Source: Sphingobium trunci
GTDB lineage: Bacteria > Pseudomonadota > Alphaproteobacteria > Sphingomonadales > Sphingomonadaceae
DNA length: 64,000 bases
Assembly (NCBI RefSeq): GCF_022664535.1
Contig: NZ_JAKUJY010000001.1
Location: 248,001-312,000 of the forward strand
Direction of reading: 5' to 3'
Shown: in pieces, positions 44,035 to 53,681 of the stretch
How positions within the stretch are numbered: the stretch's first letter is position 1
How the letters are laid out: every line of letters begins with the position of its first letter
The notes under the pieces: generated by a model
Databases searched by the model: none
Told to the model about the DNA's origin: nothing
The model's input: only the letters and a program-made list of their open reading frames with translations
Program-made: the position numbers and the translations under genes

Positions 44035-45806
44035 TCGAACGCCTCCGGCTCCGCCATCGGCCGCGCGAAATAATAGCCCTGACCCTGCCAGCAGCCCAGA
44101 TTTTGCAGTGCATGGGCCAGTTGCTGCGTCTCGATCCCTTCCGCCGTGACATGCAGACCCAGCGATTCGGCCAGCGACAGGATCGTCTTGACCATCACTT
44201 CCTTGTCGCGATCGTCCAGCATATTGGTCACGAAGCTGCGGTCGATCTTCAATATGTCGATGGGCAGGCTGTGCAGGCTGGCCAGGTTCGAATAGCCGGT
44301 GCCGAAATCGTCCATGGCGATCGGCATCTGCAGGTCCTTGAGCGCGAACAGCAGTTTCCGGGCCTTTTCCGGATCGGCGACGATGGCGCTTTCCGTCAGT
44401 TCCGCCGTCAGCCGGTTGCCGGTAATGCCGGAATAGCGCAGCGCTTCCTCGAACATGGACGCCACATCGTCCCGCGTCATCTGGATCGGCGACAGGTTCA
44501 CATTGACCCCGACCGGCAGGGGCTGGCCGAATTTCGCGTCCCATCGGCTCAGCGCCTGCGCCGCTTCATAGGCCGCCCAGCGGCCCAGCGGCGTGATCAG
44601 CCCGCTTTCCTCCGCCACCGCGATGAATTCGGCGGGGGACACGTCACCCAGTTCCTCATCGTTCCAGCGCGCCAGCGCTTCGAACCCGGTGATCTCCCCG
44701 GTCTGGAGATGGATCAGCGGCTGATAGGCCAGCGTCAAGCCGCCCTGCGCCAGCGCGTCGCGCAGCCGGCTCTCCACCGAGAAGCGCCGCTGCGCCTCCT
44801 TCAGCACGCCGTTGCGATAGATTTCCACCTTGCCGCTGCGCTTGGCGATCTTCACCGCCGCCTGCGCCTTGCGCACCACATCTTCCGGGTCTTCGGTCAG
44901 GCTGGCCGACAGCGCGCAACCGATGGCGCAATCGACCCGGATCTGCAGGTCGCTCAACCGGATCGGATAGTTGAGCGCGTCCCTGATCCTCTGGACGATA
45001 TGAAGGGCATCGGACAAGCCATTGTTCAATTTGGCAAAGATGGCAAAGTCATTGCCGCCGATCCGGCTCAGCACATCCCCCTGCCGCAGGCTGGACTTCA
45101 AACGCTTGGCGACGGTGATCAGCAACTCGTCGCCCGCCATCGGTCCCAGCGATTCATTGACCCGGCTGAACCGGCTGAGGTCGATCGCGATGATCCCGAA
45201 CTGGGCATTTTCCGGCCAGGACATGTTGGCCAGCCGGTCCTCGATTTCCTCGCCGAACCCCGTCCGGTTGGGCAGCGCCGTCAGGCCGTCCGACAGCAGT
45301 TCCCGCCGCAGATTCTTGACGATGGAACGGTCGCTGGTCCGGTCGAGCGCGGTGAACAGAAACAAATTGGGCTGCCCTTCCAGTTCAGGCAGCCGTCCGA
45401 TCGTGCAGTAGAAATATTCCGGCCCCAGCGTCCCTTCGCGCCGCAGTTCGAAACTGTCCGAATCACGCCCCGACAAGATGGACTCGACGATCCGCCGCCG
45501 CCATTCCGTGGCCTGGGGCCGCGCCGGTTCCGATGCGTCCGGGCTGAAATATTTGCGGAACCAGCCATTGACGGCCACTACCTTCAAGACATTGTCCTGG
45601 AAGGAGAATGTGGACGCGGGATGCGGCAGGGCGCCCAGCCATTCGGTCATCGATATCATGTGGAATGGATGCGCGTCATCGACCCCGGGCAGGAGCTCGA
45701 CCTTCGGCGTAATATCTGGCCGATCGCGCATCGACGTGGATTCCATGGAGTCGGCGATAGGATCAAAGGGTAAATATTCGGGAAACGACATTCCCGATTT
45801 CGCCAT
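43998..45806 (-). CDS. GGDEF-EAL protein with degenerate cyclase motif
   Basis: This is a roughly 602-residue signalling protein. The N-terminal part looks PAS-like (KVVAVNGWFRKYFSPDASE). A GGDEF domain follows, where the signature reads GGNDF (about residues 250-254), so diguanylate cyclase activity is probably lost or altered. The EAL domain is intact: GFEALARW, DDFGTGYSNLASLHSLP, KIDRSFV and VTAEGIE. This makes it a likely c-di-GMP phosphodiesterase with a GTP-sensing or structural GGDEF. The start is uncertain among ATG 45806, GTG 45809 and ATG 45791. Confidence 0.92.
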   Translation of the reverse strand: MAKSGMSFPEYLPFDPIADSMESTSMRDRPDITPKVELLPGVDDAHPFHMISMTEWLGALPHPASTFSFQDNVLKVVAVNGWFRKYFSPDASEPARPQATEWRRRIVESILSGRDSDSFELRREGTLGPEYFYCTIGRLPELEGQPNLFLFTALDRTSDRSIVKNLRRELLSDGLTALPNRTGFGEEIEDRLANMSWPENAQFGIIAIDLSRFSRVNESLGPMAGDELLITVAKRLKSSLRQGDVLSRIGGNDFAIFAKLNNGLSDALHIVQRIRDALNYPIRLSDLQIRVDCAIGCALSASLTEDPEDVVRKAQAAVKIAKRSGKVEIYRNGVLKEAQRRFSVESRLRDALAQGGLTLAYQPLIHLQTGEITGFEALARWNDEELGDVSPAEFIAVAEESGLITPLGRWAAYEAAQALSRWDAKFGQPLPVGVNVNLSPIQMTRDDVASMFEEALRYSGITGNRLTAELTESAIVADPEKARKLLFALKDLQMPIAMDDFGTGYSNLASLHSLPIDILKIDRSFVTNMLDDRDKEVMVKTILSLAESLGLHVTAEGIETQQLAHALQNLGCWQGQGYYFARPMAEPEAFDYWRARWNFETV

Positions 45807-45829
45807 CACTATAGGAAAAAATCATCCGA

Positions 45830-48157
45830 TCAGAAACGGTTATCGCGCGGAAAGCCGGTCGGCGGCATGCGTCCCGCCGCACCCCTGGCCACCCGCCACG
45901 GCGTCATGTCGGCTTCGGTGCGCGTGCGGCCCGTTCCCCCGCCCATGGTCCAGCTCAGGCCGTCGGACAGGCGGAAGGCGATCGCGTCCGACAGGCCGCC
46001 GTCGCGATAGCGCTGCATCTGCACGCCCTGCCCGCGCGCCATGCGCGGCATTTCGATCAGGGAAAAGACCAGCAGCTTGCGATTCTCGCCGACCACCGCG
46101 ACGCTGTCGGCCTCCGGCGCGATCGGATGCACGACGCTCAGTTTCGCGCCGGTGCGGACGTTCACCACCTGCTTGCCCTTGCGCGTCTCCGCGATCACAT
46201 CGGCCACCGCCGCCACGAAGCCTCGTCCGTCCGAAGAGGCCAGCAACAGTTCGCCGCCGGTCTTCGCGGGCATCAGCGCCACGATCTGGCCGGTCCCGTC
46301 CATGTCGACCAGCGACCGCACCGGATCGCCGAAGCCGCGCCCGCCCGGCAGCTTGTCGGCGCCCAGCGTGAAGATGCGGCCCGTCTCGCTCGCCAGCAGC
46401 AGCTTGTCGGTCGTCTGCGCGTGGAAGGCGATCATCGGACCGTCGCCTTCCTTGAACTTCAGCGTATCAGCCGAAGCTAGGTCGCGATGCCCGCTCATCG
46501 CCCTGATCCAGCCGCGCTCGGACAGGATGACGGTGATCGGTTCCTTCTCGATCATCGCCTCCAGCGGGATTTCGCGGGCCGGGGCCGCTTCCTCGACCAG
46601 GGTGCGCCGCCTGCCGAACTCGGTGTCGGGCGAATAGCGTTTGCGCAGGTCCGCCAGATCCTTCTTCAGCCGGGTGCGCTGCCGCGCCGGGCTTTCGACC
46701 AGCCTGGTCAGTTCCTCGCGCTCCTTCAGCAGTTCGGAATGCTCGCGCCGCAGCTCCATTTCCTCCAGTCTGCGCAGGGAGCGCAGCCGCATGTTGAGGA
46801 TCGCCTCGGCCTGCCGGTCGGTGAGCTGGAACTCGGCCATCATCACCTCTTTCGGCTCATCCTCGGTCCGGATGATCTCGATCACCCGGTCCAGGTTCAG
46901 ATAGGCGATGATATAGCCGTCCAGCAGTTCCAGCCGGGCCGCGATCTTCTCCAGCCGGTGCTGGGTGCGCCGCACCAGCACGTCGATCTGGTGCTTCAGC
47001 CATTCGACCAGGACCGGCTTCAGCCCCATCACCCGCGGCGTCCGGGTCGCGTCCAGCACGTTCAGGTTCAGCGGGAAGCGGTTTTCCAGATCGGTCAGGC
47101 GGAACAGGCTGTCCTTGAGTATATCGACAGAAACGTTGCGGCTTTTGGGGACGATGACGATACGGATCGTTTCATCGCTCTCATCCCGCACATCCTCCAG
47201 GATCGGCAGCTTCTTCTCGTTTATCAGCGCCGCGATCTGCTCGATCAGCTTGGACTTCTGGACCTGATAGGGGATTTCGGAGATGACGAGTTGCCACATG
47301 CCGCCGGAAAGCTTCTCGATCCCATCCGCTTCCCAGCTGCCATCTTCATTGCGCCCGTTGGAAAAGCGCGCACGGGTCCGAAAGGAGCCGCGCCCGGTGC
47401 GATAAGCCTCTGAAATGATCGCAGCGCTGTCGACCAGCACGCCGCCGGTCGGAAAGTCCGGCCCGCGCACGATCTGCATGAGGTCGGCATGTTCCGCATC
47501 GGGATTTTCGATCAGCAGGCTGGCCGCATCGATCAGCTCGGCGACATTGTGCGGCGGGATGCTGGTCGCCATGCCGACCGCGATGCCGCTGGCGCCGTTG
47601 GCCAGCAGGTTCGGGAACAGGCCGGGAAAGACCTCCGGCTCCTCATCCTCGCCATTATAGGTGGGGCGGAAATCGACGGTGCCCTCGTCCAGCCCCGCCA
47701 TCAGGTCGGCTGCCGCCTGCGTCAGCCGGGCCTCGGTATAGCGCATCGCCGCCGCATTATCGCCGTCGATATTGCCGAAATTGCCCTGCCCGTCGACCAG
47801 CGGCGTGCGCAGCGAGAAATCCTGCGCCAGGCGCACCATGGCGTCATAGACCGACGTGTCGCCGTGCGGGTGATATTTGCCGATGACGTCGCCGACCACG
47901 CGGGCGCATTTCTTGTAGGCGGTGGTGTTGCGGGCGGGATTGGCCACCAGCACGTCGGGCGAAGCGCCGCCCGGCTCCATCCGCAGCAGCCGCATCGCCC
48001 AGAGCAGCCGCCGGTGCACCGGCTTCAGCCCGTCGCGCAGGTCCGGCAGCGACCGCGCGGTAATGGTGGAAAGGGCATAGACGAGATAGCGCTGGGACAG
48101 CGCATCGTCGAACGGGTGATCCTTGATAGCGTCGAACGGGTCGCGAAAATCGGTCAT
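45830..48157 (-). CDS. parC: DNA topoisomerase IV subunit A
   Basis: This type IIA topoisomerase subunit of 775 residues decatenates daughter chromosomes. It begins with [19 protein letters not shown], has the catalytic-Tyr region [12 protein letters not shown], and the QRDR-type segment [22 protein letters not shown]-terminal beta-pinwheel ([15 protein letters not shown]) follows. Sequence in [20 protein letters not shown] inserts between HRRLL and TTAYKK, as in alphaproteobacterial ParC. parE is not nearby. GyrA is the alternative, but the length and pinwheel favour ParC. Confidence 0.9.
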   Translation of the reverse strand: MTDFRDPFDAIKDHPFDDALSQRYLVYALSTITARSLPDLRDGLKPVHRRLLWAMRLLRMEPGGASPDVLVANPARNTTAYKKCARVVGDVIGKYHPHGDTSVYDAMVRLAQDFSLRTPLVDGQGNFGNIDGDNAAAMRYTEARLTQAAADLMAGLDEGTVDFRPTYNGEDEEPEVFPGLFPNLLANGASGIAVGMATSIPPHNVAELIDAASLLIENPDAEHADLMQIVRGPDFPTGGVLVDSAAIISEAYRTGRGSFRTRARFSNGRNEDGSWEADGIEKLSGGMWQLVISEIPYQVQKSKLIEQIAALINEKKLPILEDVRDESDETIRIVIVPKSRNVSVDILKDSLFRLTDLENRFPLNLNVLDATRTPRVMGLKPVLVEWLKHQIDVLVRRTQHRLEKIAARLELLDGYIIAYLNLDRVIEIIRTEDEPKEVMMAEFQLTDRQAEAILNMRLRSLRRLEEMELRREHSELLKEREELTRLVESPARQRTRLKKDLADLRKRYSPDTEFGRRRTLVEEAAPAREIPLEAMIEKEPITVILSERGWIRAMSGHRDLASADTLKFKEGDGPMIAFHAQTTDKLLLASETGRIFTLGADKLPGGRGFGDPVRSLVDMDGTGQIVALMPAKTGGELLLASSDGRGFVAAVADVIAETRKGKQVVNVRTGAKLSVVHPIAPEADSVAVVGENRKLLVFSLIEMPRMARGQGVQMQRYRDGGLSDAIAFRLSDGLSWTMGGGTGRTRTEADMTPWRVARGAAGRMPPTGFPRDNRF

Positions 48158-48213
48158 CGCAGAGGGGAATAGCAGCGCCGCGACAAAACGGAAACGGAGT
48201 TTGCGGCTGCTCG

Positions 48214-48344
48214 GGAAATGCGCCTTTCAGCCCGTGGCAGCACCAGCCTACTCCCCCACCCGGCCATCCAACGGCAGTATCATATGGGTGGCCGGGTGGG
48301 GGAGCGGGCTGGTGCCGATCCGAAATGCGCCCTTCCGCGCATTT
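48214..48344. repeat. Composite inverted repeat with AAATGCGC core (copy 3)
   Basis: Arms at 48238-48269 and 48286-48317 (32 bases each) are complementary except for about four positions, around a 16-base loop. To the right, AAATGCGC-CCTTCC-GCGCATTT (48323-48344) is a perfect 8-bp palindrome with the same core as 14654 and 33160; a partial copy, GGAAATGCGCCTTT-like, lies at 48214-48228. It sits past the stop of the LysR gene and upstream of parC, where it may also act as a terminator. Confidence 0.7.
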
Positions 48345-48356
48345 CCGGACACATGT

Positions 48357-49277
48357 TCAGCGCGGGAAATAGCGCCGGTCCGGATCGGCGGCGATTTCCC
48401 GCGCGAACTCGGCGCTTATCCAGTCGCGAAAGACCTTCACCTTGGGCGCATTGCGGGCATGGGGCGGGTAGACCACCCAATAGCTGGCGATCTCGCGGAC
48501 ATAGGACGGCACGGCCTCGACCAGCAGGCCCGCTTCCACCTCCGCCTTCCAGAGAAAATGGTTGAGGATCGCGATCCCCTGCCCGGCAATGGCGGCGCGC
48601 CCCTCCATCACCTGGCTGTCGAGCGCGATGCCGGGCGGGCCGTCGGCCGGGTCCGCCTCCACCCCCATGGCGGCGAACCATTCATGCCACCACATATCGT
48701 CCGGCGACAGGCGCGGCGCGGCGTGAAGCGCCCATGCGTCGGCGACCGGGCCGTGGCTGTCGAGCCAGCGGGGGCTGCACATCGGCACCAGCCGGTTATG
48801 GGTCAGCAGCTTCGCCTCCAGCCCCGGCCAGTCGCCCTTGCCGCCCCGCACCGCCAGATCCACGCCATCGCGGACCAGGTCGACCACCGCATCCTCCGCC
48901 TGGATGCGCACCGCCAGATGCGGATGGCGCATCTGGAAGGCGCCGATCCGGGGCGCCAGCCAGAGATGGGCGAAGCTGTTGGTGCAGCTGATCGTCAGGA
49001 CCGCCGACTGGTCCTGCGTCAGCGCGGCGAACCCCTGCCGCATCTGGTCGAAGGCGCGGCTGACGACAGATGAAATCTCCCGCCCCCTGTCAGTCAGCTC
49101 CACCTTGCGCCCCGCGCGCTGGAACAGGCTGAGGCCCAGCCGCTCCTCCAACAACTTCACCTGATAACTGACCGCCGCCTGCGTCATCCCCAGCTCCTGG
49201 GCGGCGGCAGTGAAATTCTCCAGCCTGGCGGCGGCTTCGAACACGCGGACAGCGGACAGTGGCGGAAGGTTGCTCAT
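48357..49277 (-). CDS. LysR-type transcriptional regulator
   Basis: This 306-residue regulator has the LysR winged helix LPPLSAVRVFEAAARLENFT, AAAQELGMTQAAVSYQVK and LLEERLGLSLF, with a periplasmic-binding-type effector domain. The GcvA-like subfamily is suggested by the sequence LPPLSAVRVFEA. It is divergent from the small ORF and otsB, so it may control the trehalose cluster. The inducer is unknown. Confidence 0.9.
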   Translation of the reverse strand: MSNLPPLSAVRVFEAAARLENFTAAAQELGMTQAAVSYQVKLLEERLGLSLFQRAGRKVELTDRGREISSVVSRAFDQMRQGFAALTQDQSAVLTISCTNSFAHLWLAPRIGAFQMRHPHLAVRIQAEDAVVDLVRDGVDLAVRGGKGDWPGLEAKLLTHNRLVPMCSPRWLDSHGPVADAWALHAAPRLSPDDMWWHEWFAAMGVEADPADGPPGIALDSQVMEGRAAIAGQGIAILNHFLWKAEVEAGLLVEAVPSYVREIASYWVVYPPHARNAPKVKVFRDWISAEFAREIAADPDRRYFPR

Positions 49278-49397
49278 GCATAATGAATAAGCCAGCCTTA
49301 TATATCCTGTCCACGCTTTTGTTGGCCGGCACCATGAAAATCATCGATAGAAATCCCCGTCAGTTCACCGTGACATTCATGGAAAAAGGAACAGGTC

Positions 49398-49532
49398 ATG
49401 CACATGTCCAACAACGCCCGGCCGTGGAATCCCGGCCATGAAACACCCTCCCCTTTCCCGACCCTCATGCAAGCCTTCCAGGCGCTGCACCGCATCCGCT
49501 GGTCGGCACCCTGGCAGCAGGAACAATCATGA
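49398..49532 (+). CDS. Small 44-residue ORF between LysR and otsB
   Basis: This is a candidate small protein without a known family. AAAAAGGAACAGGTC precedes the ATG, a good Shine-Dalgarno spacing of about 7. The sequence is rich in Pro, Trp and His (MHMSNNARPWNPGHETPSPF, then HRIRWSAPWQQEQS). No transmembrane segment. It lies in the divergent gap of LysR, so it could be a leader peptide of the trehalose operon or a regulated small protein. Confidence 0.4.
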   Translation: MHMSNNARPWNPGHETPSPFPTLMQAFQALHRIRWSAPWQQEQS

Positions 49533-49593
49533 AAAAGCATCGGGAAAGGCCGACAGGGGTTGCACATTCCGCGCCATCCGCCACTTTGCGCGC

Positions 49594-50358
49594 GTGTCCG
49601 AATCCCAGCTTTCCCCTCTTCCCGATCTTCCCTCTCCCCCGGCCACGCTGCTGACGGGCGCCTCCCTGTTCCTCGACTTCGACGGAACATTGGCGCCCAT
49701 AGCGGACACGCCCGACGGCGTTGTGGTCGACGAGGAACTGCTCTCCCTGCTGACCCGGCTCAGAACCCGGTTGAGCGGCCGGCTGGCAATCGTCAGCGGC
49801 CGTTCGGTCGCCACCCTTCGCAGTCTTGGTCTCGACGATTTCCTGCTGGCGGGAACCCACGGCCTTGAGTTCGCCAAACCGGGATGTCCGCCCGACGCGC
49901 CAGCCCGCCTTCCCGCCGTCAACGAGGCGGAAGCCGCCTTCCAGAATTTCGCCGCCGGAAAGCCGGGCCTGCTTGTCGAACGCAAGACGATCAGCGTCGG
50001 CCTTCATTTCCGTGGCGCCCCGCAATGGGGTGCGCAGGCTCAGGTCCTGGCGGAACAGCTCGCCCAAAGCCTCGGCCTGGCGCTGCAACCCGGCAAGATG
50101 CTCTATGAACTTCGCCCCGGCGGCGCCGACAAGGGCAGCGCCGTCCACCACCTCATGGAAAGCGCCCCCATGCAGGGTGGCACGCCGCTGTTCATCGGCG
50201 ACGACATCACCGACGAGGAAGGCTTCGCGGCCGCCCGCGACTTGGGCGGGTCAGGCATTCTGGTCGGCTCGCCCCGGCCTACGCTCGCCGCATTCTCTTT
50301 GGAACAGGTTGCCGCCGTCAGGCATTATCTTGCTCAGGGGGCTGCGGGTTCGGCCTGA
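49594..50358 (+). CDS. otsB: Trehalose-6-phosphate phosphatase
   Basis: OtsB dephosphorylates trehalose-6-phosphate. The product is 254 residues from GTG 49594. It has the HAD motif FLDFDGTLAPIADTPDGVV, the substrate cap region and the C-terminal FIGDDITDEEGFAAARDLGG. The start is a GTG with weak Shine-Dalgarno; an in-frame ATG at 49438 is probably too far upstream. The GH15 gene follows closely. Confidence 0.93.
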   Translation: MSESQLSPLPDLPSPPATLLTGASLFLDFDGTLAPIADTPDGVVVDEELLSLLTRLRTRLSGRLAIVSGRSVATLRSLGLDDFLLAGTHGLEFAKPGCPPDAPARLPAVNEAEAAFQNFAAGKPGLLVERKTISVGLHFRGAPQWGAQAQVLAEQLAQSLGLALQPGKMLYELRPGGADKGSAVHHLMESAPMQGGTPLFIGDDITDEEGFAAARDLGGSGILVGSPRPTLAAFSLEQVAAVRHYLAQGAAGSA

Positions 50359-50406
50359 TCCGATGGACCTGAAGCCCCCATTCGCAGCGAACAAGGGGGT
50401 AGACCG

Positions 50407-52236
50407 ATCAAAGAGCAAGAGAACACCATCATTGCCGGAAATGAGCGAACGCTCGACCTTTGGCCCATCGGCAATTGTCAGGCATCCGCACTGATTGACC
50501 GGGCAGGCCGCATGGTCTGGGCCTGCGTGCCGCGCGTCGACGGTGACCCGGTATTTTCAGCGCTTCTCGACGACAAGGCTTGGGACGCACCGGAAGCGCG
50601 CGGCTTCTGGGCCATCGAACTGGAAAACTGCGCCCGGATCGAGCAGCATTATATCCGAAACACCCCGATATTGGTCACGCGTCAGCACGACGCGCAGGGC
50701 AATGCGATCGAACTGTATGACTTCTGCCCCCGGCACAAGCATCAGGGCCGCATGTACCGTCCGGTGGCCTTCGCGCGGGTCGTGCGCCCGATCGCGGGCA
50801 GTCCCCGCATCCGCGTCCGGCTGCGCCCCACCACGAGCTGGCATTCGGAAGAGGTGCCGATCAGCTATGGCTCCAACCATATCCGGCTGGTGCTGTCCTA
50901 TATGGCGATGCGCGTGTCCACCAATGCGCCGATCGGTCTCATTTCCCAGGAAAGCTGGTTCCGTCTGGAACAGGACATGCATTTTTTCCTGGGGCCAGAT
51001 GAAAGTTTTTCCGACGCCCTTCGCCCTGCGGTGGAACGGATGCTGGACGACACCATCCATGAATGGCAAATCTGGGTGCGCGGCCTCGCCATTCCCGCCG
51101 AATGGCAGGAAGCGGTTATCCGCTCCGCCATCACCCTCAAACTCTGCCAGCATGAGGAAACCGGCGCCATCGTCGCCGCGCTGACCACCAGCATCCCCGA
51201 ACATGCCGACAGCGGCCGGAACTGGGACTATCGCTACTGCTGGATCAGGGACGCCTATTATACGGTCGAGGCGCTGAACCGGCTCGGCGCGCTCGATGTC
51301 CTGGAAAGCTATCTCGCCTACCTGCGCAACATCGTGGATGGGGCCAGGGGCGGCCATATCCAGCCGCTTTACGATGTGCGCGGCAACGCGACACTGGAGG
51401 AAGGCGAGGCGGCCTGCCTGCCGGGCTATCGCGGCATGGGACCCGTGCGGGTCGGCAATGCGGCCTATTCGCAGATCCAGCATGATGCATATGGCCAGAT
51501 CGTCCTGTCATCGGTCCAGGGCTTTATCGACCAGCGCCTGCTGCGCATGGCGGGCATGTCGGATTTCGAGGCTCTCGAAGTCGTCGGCGAACGCGCATGG
51601 CAAGTCTACGACCAACCGGATGCAGGCCTGTGGGAATTGCGCACCCGCGCCCATGTCCACAGCTATAGCGCGGTGATGTGCTGGGCAGCCTGCGACCGGC
51701 TGGCCCATGCCGCGATTGCTCTCGGCTTGCCGGAACGCGAAGTCCACTGGCGCGAACGGGCCGAGATCATGAAGGCTCGCATCCTGCAATCGGCCTGGCG
51801 CACCGGCAGCAACGCGATCTCCGCCAATTTCGAGGATGACGCCCGCGACGCGTCGCTGCTCCAGCTGCTCGACCTGCGCTTCCTGACCGCCGACAATCCG
51901 ATGTTCATCGGCACGCTGAAGGCACTGGAAAAGGATCTGCGCCGGGGCAACGACATGCTTCGCTACAGCGCCCCAGATGATTTCGGGGAGCCGGTGACAG
52001 CCTTCAACGTCTGCACTTTCTGGCTGATAGAAGCACTGCACCGCACCGGCCGAACCGAGGAAGCCCGCGCCCTGTTCGAGGAAATGCTGTCCCGCCGTAC
52101 CGCTGCCGGGTTGCTGTCCGAAGATATCGACCCCGCGACCGGGGAATTGTGGGGAAACTATCCCCAAACCTACTCATTGGTCGGCATCATCAACTGCGCC
52201 GTGCTCTTGAGCAAACCTTGGAGCATGATGCGATGA
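50407..52236 (+). CDS. GH15 family glycoside hydrolase (glucoamylase/trehalase-type)
   Basis: This GH15 enzyme shows DSGRNWDYRYCWIRDAYYTV, the (alpha/alpha)6-barrel motif with the catalytic-acid region, and EEARALFEEMLSRRTAAGLL near the end. The conserved N-terminus LDLWPIGNCQASALIDRAGR is encoded upstream of the first in-frame ATG (50512), and no ATG, GTG or TTG lies between the stop at 50356 and 50512. I used ATC 50407, which follows AAGGGGG by 7 bases. If ATG 50441 is real, a one-base deletion would be needed. It overlaps otsA by ATGA. The substrate is probably an alpha-glucan or trehalose. Confidence 0.88.
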   Translation: MKEQENTIIAGNERTLDLWPIGNCQASALIDRAGRMVWACVPRVDGDPVFSALLDDKAWDAPEARGFWAIELENCARIEQHYIRNTPILVTRQHDAQGNAIELYDFCPRHKHQGRMYRPVAFARVVRPIAGSPRIRVRLRPTTSWHSEEVPISYGSNHIRLVLSYMAMRVSTNAPIGLISQESWFRLEQDMHFFLGPDESFSDALRPAVERMLDDTIHEWQIWVRGLAIPAEWQEAVIRSAITLKLCQHEETGAIVAALTTSIPEHADSGRNWDYRYCWIRDAYYTVEALNRLGALDVLESYLAYLRNIVDGARGGHIQPLYDVRGNATLEEGEAACLPGYRGMGPVRVGNAAYSQIQHDAYGQIVLSSVQGFIDQRLLRMAGMSDFEALEVVGERAWQVYDQPDAGLWELRTRAHVHSYSAVMCWAACDRLAHAAIALGLPEREVHWRERAEIMKARILQSAWRTGSNAISANFEDDARDASLLQLLDLRFLTADNPMFIGTLKALEKDLRRGNDMLRYSAPDDFGEPVTAFNVCTFWLIEALHRTGRTEEARALFEEMLSRRTAAGLLSEDIDPATGELWGNYPQTYSLVGIINCAVLLSKPWSMMR

Positions 52237-53642
52237 GCCGCCTGATCGTGATTTCCAACCGCGTCAGCAGACCCAGCAAGACGGGCAATCAAGGCGGTCT
52301 CGCCGTGGCGCTCTCCCAGGCACTGCGTGAAAGCCGGGGCATATGGGTCGGCTGGTCGGGGGAAGTCACCGAAAGTTTCACCGGCCAGATCGGCTTTTCC
52401 GAAGATGAGGGCGTCAAGACGGCGACCATCGATCTGGAAGAGCAGGATGTCGATGAATATTATAATGGCTACGCCAACAAGACGCTCTGGCCACTGTTCC
52501 ACTTCCGCATCGACCTGGCCGAATATGCCCGCGATTTCGAGGGCGGCTACAACCGGGTGAACCAGCGCTTCGCCGACACCGCGAGTCCGTTGATCGAGCC
52601 GGAAGACGTGATCTGGGTCCATGATTATCATATGATCCCGCTTGGCCAGATGCTGCGTGACAGGGGGCATCGGAACCGGATGGGTTTCTTCCTCCACATC
52701 CCCTGGCCACCGACGCGACTGCTGGTGTCGCTTCCCCACCATACCAAGCTGGTGCAGACCTTGTTCGCCTATGACGTGGTCGGTTTCCATACGGAGGAGT
52801 GGCTCGAATCCTTCCGCCATTATGTGGAACGCGAGATGGGCGGCACGGTGGACGGCGACTATGTGACGCTGGGCAACCGCACCATTCAGGCCATCGCCTG
52901 TCCGATCGGCATCAACGCCCAGGAATATGCCGATGCCGCCACCAGCGAGGCGGCGGGGGATATGTTCGAAAAGGTCCGCCGATCGCTTCAGGATCGCGCG
53001 ATGATCGTGGGGGTCGACCGGCTGGACTATAGCAAGGGGCTGGAGGAACGCTTCAACGGCTATGCCCGCTTCCTGAAGGACCATCCCGAACAGCATCGCA
53101 AGGTCGTGCTGACCCAGATCGCGCCGCCATCCCGCGGAGAGGTGGAGAGCTACCAACAGATTCGCGCGACGCTGGACGCCATAGCGGGCCGCATCAACGG
53201 CGAGTATAGCGATGTCGACTGGACCCCGATCCGCTATGTCAACCAGGGCTATCCGCGAGACATGCTGGCGGGCATCTATCGCGCTGCGCGCATCGGGCTG
53301 GTCACACCCTTGCGCGACGGCATGAACCTGGTCGCCAAGGAATATGTCGCCGCGCAAGACCCCGAAAACCCCGGCGTCCTCATCCTCTCGCGCTTTGCCG
53401 GGGCCGCCTTGCAGCTCAAGGATGCGCTGCTGATCAATCCCTACAGCCCTGAGGAGATGTCCGATGCCATCACCAGGGCGCTTGCAATGCCGCTGGATGA
53501 GCGCAAGCGCCGTTGGCGCGCCATGATGGATTGCGTGGAAGGACAGGATATCCGCTGGTGGCGCGAATGCTTCACCGGACGACTGCTGGCGGTCGAACGC
53601 GATAATGAAGAGAAGAAGCCCGAAACCGAAGCCGCCGCGTAG
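52233..53642 (+). CDS. otsA: Trehalose-6-phosphate synthase
   Basis: OtsA (GT20) joins UDP-glucose and glucose-6-phosphate. The 469-residue product starts MSRLIVISNRVSRPSKTGNQ and contains VDRLDYSKGLEERFNGYARF, WVHDYHMIPLG and ARIGLVTPLRDGMNLVAKEY, all family landmarks. It overlaps the GH15 stop by ATGA. The full cluster otsB-GH15-otsA points to trehalose made under osmotic or desiccation stress; regulation is likely by the divergent LysR or by general stress control. Confidence 0.96.
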   Translation: MSRLIVISNRVSRPSKTGNQGGLAVALSQALRESRGIWVGWSGEVTESFTGQIGFSEDEGVKTATIDLEEQDVDEYYNGYANKTLWPLFHFRIDLAEYARDFEGGYNRVNQRFADTASPLIEPEDVIWVHDYHMIPLGQMLRDRGHRNRMGFFLHIPWPPTRLLVSLPHHTKLVQTLFAYDVVGFHTEEWLESFRHYVEREMGGTVDGDYVTLGNRTIQAIACPIGINAQEYADAATSEAAGDMFEKVRRSLQDRAMIVGVDRLDYSKGLEERFNGYARFLKDHPEQHRKVVLTQIAPPSRGEVESYQQIRATLDAIAGRINGEYSDVDWTPIRYVNQGYPRDMLAGIYRAARIGLVTPLRDGMNLVAKEYVAAQDPENPGVLILSRFAGAALQLKDALLINPYSPEEMSDAITRALAMPLDERKRRWRAMMDCVEGQDIRWWRECFTGRLLAVERDNEEKKPETEAAA

Positions 53643-53681
53643 CGCGCTTTCGTTTCGCCAATCGGCTGCTACTGTCGCGGC

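Noticed and set aside
42781..44544. 587-codon minus-strand frame spanning nudL/cca and the EAL end
   Set aside because: It crosses two well-identified genes, shows no domain and has a Gly/Arg/Asp-rich composition.
49334..49441. Alternative frame starting ATG 49334 in the LysR-otsB gap
   Set aside because: It lacks a Shine-Dalgarno, whereas the overlapping frame at 49398 has one.
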